A DNA stretch of 19,205 bases. It comes from JBMZCV01 sp049613665 (GTDB lineage Bacteria > Bacteroidota > Bacteroidia > Chitinophagales > UBA2359). Shown in pieces: positions 7,190-13,200 of this stretch. The DNA lies in contig JBMZCV010000095.1 of the NCBI GenBank assembly GCA_049613665.1, positions 1 to 19,205 of the forward strand, given 5' to 3'. A program made the position numbers and the translations under genes. The notes under the pieces were generated by a model, which worked only from the letters and a program-made list of their open reading frames with translations, was not told the DNA's origin and made no database searches. Each line of letters starts with the position of its first letter. Positions within the stretch are counted from its first letter, which is position 1.

Positions 7190-7603
7190 ATGAAATTTTT
7201 GAAATATCTTTTAGTAGGTATATTTTTCGGTATTGTAATGACAAAATCAGAAGCTATTTCGTGGTATCGTATTCAAGAAATGTTCCGTTTTCAGTCATTT
7301 CATATGTACGGTATCATTAGCTCTGCACTTGCTCTCGGTGTTTTAATGACAACAATAATAAAAAAGCAGCAGCTAAAATCTGTTGAAGGCAAACTTATTG
7401 AGTTTAAAGACAAAAATATGAGTATTTCACGATATTTGTTTGGAGGCATTATTTTTGGCTTAGGTTGGGCATTGGCAGGAGCTTGCCCAGGCCCTATTTA
7501 TACACTTATCGGCAATGGATTTTCGATTTTTATTGTAGTGCTTTTGAGTGCTTTATTGGGTACTTTAGCTTATGGTGCTTTGCGTGATGTATTACCACAT
7601 TAG
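7190..7603 (+). CDS. YeeE/YedE-type transporter, second half (PmpB/DUF6691-like)
   Basis: A 137-aa membrane protein with four predicted hydrophobic segments. The second half holds GGIIFGLGWALAGACPGP (85-102), whose C99 in the ACPGP turn matches the cysteine motif of the other YeeE half. It starts 15 bases after the preceding gene, so the two are co-transcribed and probably form one hetero-oligomeric channel, each giving one cysteine-bearing glycine loop. The preserved N-terminal KFLKYLLVGIFFGIVMTKSEAISWYRI is characteristic of this short family. It is the last gene of the sulfur module; a bidirectional terminator follows at 7627-7680. Confidence 0.87.
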   Translation: MKFLKYLLVGIFFGIVMTKSEAISWYRIQEMFRFQSFHMYGIISSALALGVLMTTIIKKQQLKSVEGKLIEFKDKNMSISRYLFGGIIFGLGWALAGACPGPIYTLIGNGFSIFIVVLLSALLGTLAYGALRDVLPH

Positions 7604-7626
7604 CGTATTTTTATTTTTTTTCTGAA

Positions 7627-7680
7627 AAAAAACAAAAAAGTCAGATTTGGGCAAATGCCAAATCTGACTTTTTTGTTTTT
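7627..7680. terminator. Bidirectional rho-independent terminator between convergent genes
   Basis: The stem core GTCAGATTTGG (7640-7650) pairs perfectly with CCAAATCTGAC (7658-7668) around loop GCAAATG. An A-rich flank (7627-7639) and a T-rich flank TTTTTTGTTTTT (7669-7680) also pair. With A-tract and T-tract on opposite sides it works in both directions. It can serve the sulfur operon on + (ending 7603) and the omega gene on - (ending 7764). Confidence 0.92.
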
Positions 7681-7763
7681 CAAAACCTAAGTACAATTGT
7701 TTAGATATAGGCGTTTTTAGGCCAAAATCACTATAACAATATTTGCGAAAAAACAGTAAAAGA

Positions 7764-8150
7764 TTATCGTCTTCTTCCACGTTTTTTTCTTTCTTTTCTT
7801 AGTCTTTCTCTTTCCTCTATTTCTTCAGGAGTTGCAAATCGGCTCTCTAATTTATGAGCATAAAACTCTTCCAAAGCCAAAAGCGTTGGGTGTGGCATTC
7901 GCTCATAATATTTCGAAATTTCGATTTGCTCTTTGTTTTCATGCACTTCTTCCAATGAGTCTGTTGTAGAAGCAAACTCGTTTAGTTTGGTGTGCAATTC
8001 CTCTTTTAGCTTACCAGCGATTTGATTAGAGCGTTCCGAAATCACAATTAAAGAACGATACACATTGCCTGTTTGTTCTGCAATATCAGAGACATCATGC
8101 GGTTCGATATAAGGCGAAATTTGATGCTTTTTTTTCTTTTTTTTGTTCAT
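7764..8150 (-). CDS. rpoZ: RNA polymerase omega/Rpb6-family subunit, Bacteroidota type
   Basis: A 128-aa protein. The core TGNVYRSLIVISERSNQIA (27-45), followed by a long amphipathic helix (GKLKEELHTKL), is the Rpb6/omega fold that wraps the C-terminal tail of the beta' subunit and helps core assembly. The acidic middle ends with a family-typical PHPTLLALEEFYAHKLE and a very basic tail (RERLRKERKKRGRRR). I chose the ATG at 8150, which gives MNKKKKKKHQ. Extending upstream needs a TTG at 8216 and adds a hydrophobic, uncharacteristic N-terminus. In many Bacteroidota the order is bamD, omega, then coaBC; here bamD precedes it on the same strand but no coaBC follows. Assignment to omega rests on the core motif and the bamD neighbour. 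Confidence 0.82.
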   Translation of the reverse strand: MNKKKKKKHQISPYIEPHDVSDIAEQTGNVYRSLIVISERSNQIAGKLKEELHTKLNEFASTTDSLEEVHENKEQIEISKYYERMPHPTLLALEEFYAHKLESRFATPEEIEERERLRKERKKRGRRR

Positions 8151-8207
8151 AAAGCGATTAGTGAATATATAAAAAAAATAGTTACAAAAAATAAATTGAT
8201 GAGCTTT

Positions 8208-8276
8208 AAGTACCAAGTACTATTTAATAAAGCATTCGTTTAGTTGCTAACGCATTGACATTCAAGGTATTATCTT
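8208..8276. repeat. Intergenic hairpin repeat, copy 1
   Basis: Begins with the hairpin AGTAC-CAA-GTACT (8209-8221) and continues to TTGCTAACGCATTGACA and TCAAGGTATTAT. By eye it is about four-fifths identical to copy 2 at 8344-8412. The 19 bases AGTTGCTAACGCATTGACA are unchanged between copies. The second hairpin of this copy has decayed (several mispairs) while the TTGA/TCAA inner stem is kept. Confidence 0.75.
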
Positions 8277-8316
8277 GTTCTGAAATGCCCAAAACTTCTG
8301 AACGACTACTTAAAAA

Positions 8317-8409
8317 CTAACACCTTGATTTTTCTTCAATGCTAAGTGCCAAGCACTAATTTAATATAGCCTATTTGAGTTGCTAACGCATTGACAATCA
8401 AGGTGTTAG
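8317..8409. repeat. MITE-like element with 14-bp inverted ends
   Basis: CTAACACCTTGATT (8317-8330) is the exact reverse complement of AATCAAGGTGTTAG (8396-8409). Inside, TCAATGC (8336-8342) pairs with GCATTGA (8388-8394), so the whole 93 bases could fold into one long interrupted hairpin with AGTGC-CAA-GCACT near its tip. No ORF is inside. No clear target-site duplication is visible next to the ends. Confidence 0.6.
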
Positions 8410-8412
8410 CTT
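8344..8412. repeat. Intergenic hairpin repeat, copy 2
   Basis: Two hairpins: AGTGC-CAA-GCACT (8345-8357) and a larger one at 8382-8410, GCTAACGC...TTGA-CAA-TCAA...GTGTTAGC, paired except for one G.T wobble and one A/G mispair. Relative to copy 1 the first hairpin differs by a paired change (G:C in this copy, A:T in copy 1), which keeps the stem. Confidence 0.75.
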
Positions 8413-8464
8413 CCAGATAAGAGCAATTTATTTTTCTTGTTTGACTAAACATCGAAACAGCTAC

Positions 8465-9268
8465 TTAATATTTTTTCAAGTTGTTTAAACAGGTAGTATA
8501 GATACGCTCGGCTTCTCGCACATATTTACTTGTTGGATATTGGTCTATAAAATCAAGATATGATTCTACTGTCAAGTCGTATCGTTCTTTTTTCTTAGAA
8601 GCAATACTTTTTTGTGCCAACAAATAATATGATTTCATAGTCATAAACATCACTTCTTCTTTGCGGTCGGTATCAGGAAAATCTTTCAAGATATTTTGAT
8701 AAGAAGCAGCCGACGACTTGTAGCTTTTTACATTATAATATAACATGGCGTTGTCGTGTGCTTTTTCTTCCAATTTGTCACGCACATCATCTATCAACTC
8801 ATTGCATTTTGCTACTTTTTCGCTATACGGATAAGCATTGATAAAAATCTGAAACGATTCGATAGCTTTTTCGGCATAAGTTTGGTCTAATGAAGATGTT
8901 GGTGTCATGTTATAATTGCACCAACCAATCATATATTGAGCATCTTCGGCCAGCTTGCTAGTTGGATAATAGTCGATAAAGCTTTTGAAATAATGTGCCG
9001 ACATCAAATAACTGTCCTGTCCATAATGGCAATAAGCATAAAAATAATATAACTTTTCGGCTTTTTGCGTGCCTTTGTGCCTTATCATCAACTCTTCAAA
9101 CAATGGAATAGCTTTGTGATAAATGCCTGTGTTATAATATTCTTTGGCTTTTTCATATTTGAGTTCAAAGTCGTTGCTTTTCAATAATTTTTGATAAGGG
9201 TCGCACGAACTCAATAGGAGCAAAAATGATGCTAGATATACTAAATGTAAGAATTGTTTTTGAATCAT
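8465..9268 (-). CDS. bamD: Outer-membrane assembly lipoprotein BamD
   Basis: A 267-aa periplasm-facing lipoprotein of the BAM complex, which inserts beta-barrel proteins into the outer membrane. The N-terminus MIQKQFLHLVYLASFLLLLSSC is a lipoprotein signal with the lipidated cysteine at 22, followed by DPYQKLLKS, typical of Bacteroidota BamD. The rest is TPR-like helical pairs: YEKAKEYYNTGIYHKAIPLFEEL (about 39-61), then a canonical KAEKLYYFYAYCHYGQDSY unit, YFKSFIDYYPTSKLAEDAQYMIG, a FINAYPYSEKV unit and a final FIDQYPTSKYVREAERI unit. I chose the ATG at 9268. A TTG nine bases further upstream (9277) is in frame but forms the end of the -7 promoter box, so it would not be in the mRNA. The omega gene follows on the same strand after a 314-bp repeat-rich spacer. 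Confidence 0.92.
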   Translation of the reverse strand: MIQKQFLHLVYLASFLLLLSSCDPYQKLLKSNDFELKYEKAKEYYNTGIYHKAIPLFEELMIRHKGTQKAEKLYYFYAYCHYGQDSYLMSAHYFKSFIDYYPTSKLAEDAQYMIGWCNYNMTPTSSLDQTYAEKAIESFQIFINAYPYSEKVAKCNELIDDVRDKLEEKAHDNAMLYYNVKSYKSSAASYQNILKDFPDTDRKEEVMFMTMKSYYLLAQKSIASKKKERYDLTVESYLDFIDQYPTSKYVREAERIYTTCLNNLKKY

Positions 9269-9274
9269 GGGGTG

Positions 9275-9305
9275 CAAAGATACGATTTTATATTGAAACG
9301 TACAA
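9275..9305 (-). promoter_or_regulatory. bamD promoter
   Basis: Read on the minus strand: -33 element TTG (9305-9303), a 20-base spacer, then TATCTTTG (9282-9275), an exact TAnnTTTG -7 box. Only six bases (CACCCC) separate the box from the bamD ATG at 9268. This is the best-matching promoter in the window. The expected start of transcription falls at or within a few bases of the start codon. Confidence 0.72.
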
Positions 9306-9488
9306 TTAATGTTTTTTTATTTTTTGCTTGCAAAATACTAAAACAAACGCTTTAGTTTTTTTGAAAAAATAAGGTCTTTTTTTACAGAAACGTTTTTATT
9401 TGTTTAATAGTTGTTCTGCTATTCATTTTTTTGCTAAAAACTGTCTTTTCCTGCCTTCAAGTTTGTGTTTTTAGAGGTTTGAGTTTAT

Positions 9489-9539
9489 TGCAAACTAAGT
9501 TTTTTTTAATTTTCAAGTTATTAGAAATGACATGTTTTT
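9489..9539 (+). repeat. Dispersed intergenic repeat, copy A
   Basis: TGCAAACTAAGTT (9489-9501), about 21 T-rich bases, then AGAAATGACATGTTTTT (9523-9539). The two end blocks recur in inverted orientation at 16988-17037, 13 and 11 bases identical. TTAGAAA (9521-9527) also pairs with the following TTTCTAA to make a small hairpin. Confidence 0.6.
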
Positions 9540-10276
9540 CTAAGCAAACGAGTCAAATATAAAAGATGATAAACTTAGTGTTCCAATTCTTTCAAAAGTC
9601 TATTTTTTTCAATTAGGGTATATTTATAAAGGTAATTTATGCAATATTATTTTTGCAAAATGTTGAAATAGCTAGAAGTGTTTTTAAAGCAATTTCTATC
9701 TCATTTATCTAATATTTGTCAAAAAAACAAAAACGAATTGTTGTTTTTGGAGACATAGATATGACGCTAAAAGCAACATTTTTTTTCAATTCTCTTAAAA
9801 ATGCCAAATTAACTTGATTATAAAATATTATATAAGTAATCTAGTTTAAGATAATTATGATACTTATAACTGCTTGATAATCAGTTAGTTAGTGATTTTG
9901 AATTATTATTATTTAATTCGTATTGCTAAAATATATAACTTTTCTTTATCATTTCCGTAAGTATTAAATATAGCAACTTAATTTTTGTTTGAAGATATTT
10001 ATGTCTTTTAATGACTTTAAAATGAATAATTAAAATTGCTAAAATTAAGTGTTTGAACAGATTTATGTTACAAATTGTAGGTGTGAACACACTAAAATTC
10101 AAGGCATTAACACAAATCATTTTATTAAAAAATAGTGCTTGCTATTTAGAATAGAGTTTGATACTTAAAAATTACTCAAACAACTATATCGACCGCCTAA
10201 AAAAGTCATGTTTTGAATTTTACTTGTATTGTGGCACGATATTTAACATTTATTTGTAATTGAAAAATAATGATAT

Positions 10277-13200
10277 ATGATAGTTATAAAAACAACATTA
10301 AAATTACTAATAGCAACAGTTTTGTTCACGAGTTTATTCGTGCAAGCAAGCTATGCTCAAAATATTGACTCGACTTATTGGGACGGCAAGATATATTTAA
10401 AACTTAAAAATGAAACGCATTTTGATATAGCTGCTTTCAAAAAAGGTGATAATACAGAAAGATTGCCAGATTTTTTGCAAGAAATGGTAGCTACCTATGA
10501 TATTAAGCATATCAAACGAGCTTTTCCATTGTTGAAATCTCGTACTTTTGAAACCACTTATGAGGTAGCATTTGCAGAGTTTGACAAGGTTGATAATTTT
10601 GTGAAAACACTAGAAGGCAATAGCACTATCGAATATGCGGAAAAAGTACCTTACGAAACTTTGTGTTTTGAGCCAAATGACCCAAAATATAGCAGTAGCC
10701 AAAAAGCTTATTTGCAGTCTATCAATGCTCCTCAAGCTTGGGACATGAGCTTTGGTTCGAGTGAGATAGTAGTTGCCGTAGTAGATGACGCTATTTTGCA
10801 AACACATGAAGACTTATCAAGTATTTTGTGGGATAATCCGAACGAAATTGCAGGCAATGGCATTGACGACGACAACAATGGTTATATTGATGATGTGCAT
10901 GGTTGGGATATGGCCGATAGTGACAATAATACAAATCCGCCAGCAAGTGAAACGACAAGCTCTACTTTTTCGCATGGAACACACGTTTCAGGTTTGGCAT
11001 GTGCTAGTACCAATAATGGAAAAGGTGGTGCTTCTTTGGGTTCGGGAGCAAGTTTGATGGCTATAAAAGCCACTAGCGACAATGCTTCTAATCCAAATGC
11101 GATTCAGCAAGGTTGGCATGGTATTGAATATGCAATTGAGAATGGTGCAGATGTAATTAATCTTTCTTGGGGAGGAACGGCTTATTCTTCTACTCATGCC
11201 AATATCTGTAATTATGCTGAGGAGCAAGGCGTAGTAATTGTAGCTGCCGCAGGAAATTACGGTATTTCTGCCCCTTTTTATCCTGCTGCTTACGAAACTG
11301 TGATTGCGGTAGCGGCAGTCAATAGCGATGGTATCAAACCAGGTTTTTCTAACTATGGCGATTGGATAAATATTGCAGCTCCTGGCGTGTTGCTTGAGAG
11401 TAGTGTGGCGAGTGGCAATAGCAGTTACAGTTATAAAAATGGAACTTCGATGGCTTCGCCTGTTGTGGCTGGTGCTGTGGCTTTATTGTTGTCTTATCAA
11501 CCGATATTTCCACCAGAATGTGTGCGACAATGTTTGCTAAATTCGGCTAAAAACATTGATGTGTTGAACTCTCCTTTTGCTGGAATGCTTGGTACTGGAA
11601 TGCTAGATATGTTTGCTACACTCGAATGTGCAAATTCTTGTATGTCGCCTTTCAACATTACGGCTACCAATATTAATGCTGGAAATGCCACTTTAGCATG
11701 GTCAATGACAGGAGAAAATGTTGTTTATCAAGGCCGTATCAGAGAAGTGGGAGCTTACCAATGGAGTACTTTTGAAACAACAAATACGACTTATAATTAT
11801 GGAAACATAGAATCTTGCAAAACTTATGAGTTTCAGCTAAGAACAAATTGTGAATCTAGCGAAAGTAACTATACTGCTTCTCAAAGTTTTAAAGTTTCAG
11901 GCACACCTTTGATATATTGTGAAATGTCGGCAGGTAGTTCTAATGGCGAATGGATTGAGCAAGTAATTTTGAATGATATTAATCAATTTTCTGGTTCAAA
12001 TGATGGTTATACCGATTTTACTTGTGAAGGAACGACAACACTTACAGCTACCAATACTTATGAAATGAGTTTGATACCAGGCTATGCAAGTACACCTTAT
12101 CAAGAGCATTGGTTAGTAGCGATAGACTTCAACCAAGATGGCGATTTTGAGGATAATGACGAAATAGTTTTTGATTCTGAAACAACTAGCAATAGCACCG
12201 TAACAGCATCTATTACTGTGCCAGAAGATGCTTTGGAAGGAGAAACAACTATGCGTGTAATGATGAAATGGGTAGGTTTCAATAGTCTAGAAGCACCAGA
12301 AATTTGTATGACTCCAGATGTATTTAAGTTTGGAGAAGTAGAAGATTATAAAGTAGTTGTTGCAAGCCAACAAAGCATTAATTGCGTATCGCCTATCAAT
12401 ATGAGTGCCAACAATATGACAGAAAATAGTGCTGATATTAGTTGGACTTCTTTTGCTGGCGAAAATAATGCTACTATCCAATATCGCCCTAACACTTCGG
12501 CAATTTGGCTATATGAATATAATGTAGAAAATTCGCCTTATACATTAGGCAACTTAGATGCAGGAACAACTTATGAATATCAAATTATTTCAAATTGTAG
12601 CAATAACAATAGCAATGCTTCGGCTTTAGCTACTTTTACAACCGTAGAAATAATATGTAACGCTCCTGTAAATCTAACAGCCATCAATATTGCACAAACA
12701 ACAGCTACTATTGATTGGGCCGCATCGGCCAATAGCTATGAAGTGAAATATAGAGTAAGCGGCACTACTGATTGGACAACTACGAGTACTAATTCTACTT
12801 TTTTGAATATTGATGACTTAATGGTTGGTGCAACTTATGAATATGCTATAAGAGCTTTTTGCGGTGCAGATGCAAGTAACACAAGTGATTTTTCGGCTAC
12901 GCAAACTTTTGAAACAGAAGCGGCTACTTGCCAATATCCCAATAACATTAACGTAACATCTTATGAAACTGCTGCCGTTATTGCTTGGGAAACTATTAGT
13001 ATTGCTAATTCTTATACCATTAGATACAAAACGATAGGAGGCAATTGGACGACAACTTCAACTGCTAACGACACAAAAAATTTGACAAATTTAACTCCTA
13101 ATACTGTTTATGAATATCAAATACGCTCTAATTGTAGCACAGGAATTGGCGAATACTCTGAACTAAGTAGTTTTACTACACTAAGTTTAGCAACTTGCGA

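Larger units (their letters stand above)
8151..8464. other. 314-bp spacer between bamD and omega, repeat-rich, no gene
   Basis: There is no credible coding sequence. The right two thirds consists of palindromic repeat units (8208-8276 and 8344-8412) and an inverted partial copy at 8317-8340. On the omega side (8151-8207, read on -) the DNA is AT-rich; I see only imperfect -7-like strings (TATTTTTTG, one T too many), so omega may rely on read-through from bamD. Confidence 0.7.
9269..10276. other. 1-kb AT-rich intergenic region, no credible gene
   Basis: The divergent genes bamD (-) and the S8 protease (+) flank it. The first 40 bases hold the bamD promoter. A dispersed repeat lies at 9489-9539. 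A weak 7-bp hairpin CAAAAAC...GTTTTTG is at 9728-9749. TATTTTTG at 9648-9655 fits the -7 consensus but has no TTG partner and no gene close behind. A possible weak protease promoter is TTG (10229-10231) with TTTATTTG (10249-10256). The only ORF of any length, 64 codons at 9926-10120 on -, has no family features and extreme AT composition. I see nothing else. Confidence 0.7.

Noticed and set aside
8151..8216. N-terminal extension of the omega protein to a TTG at 8216
   Set aside because: Adds 22 hydrophobic residues untypical of the family, and the TTG lies in the loop of a repeat hairpin; the ATG at 8150 gives the expected Lys-rich start.
9269..9277. TTG start of bamD three codons upstream
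   Set aside because: It is the final TTG of the -7 promoter box, so it should not be transcribed; the ATG at 9268 gives a normal lipoprotein signal.
9926..10120. 64-codon minus-strand ORF in the intergenic region
   Set aside because: Extremely AT-rich, no motif, no promoter or neighbour linkage; expected by chance at this composition.
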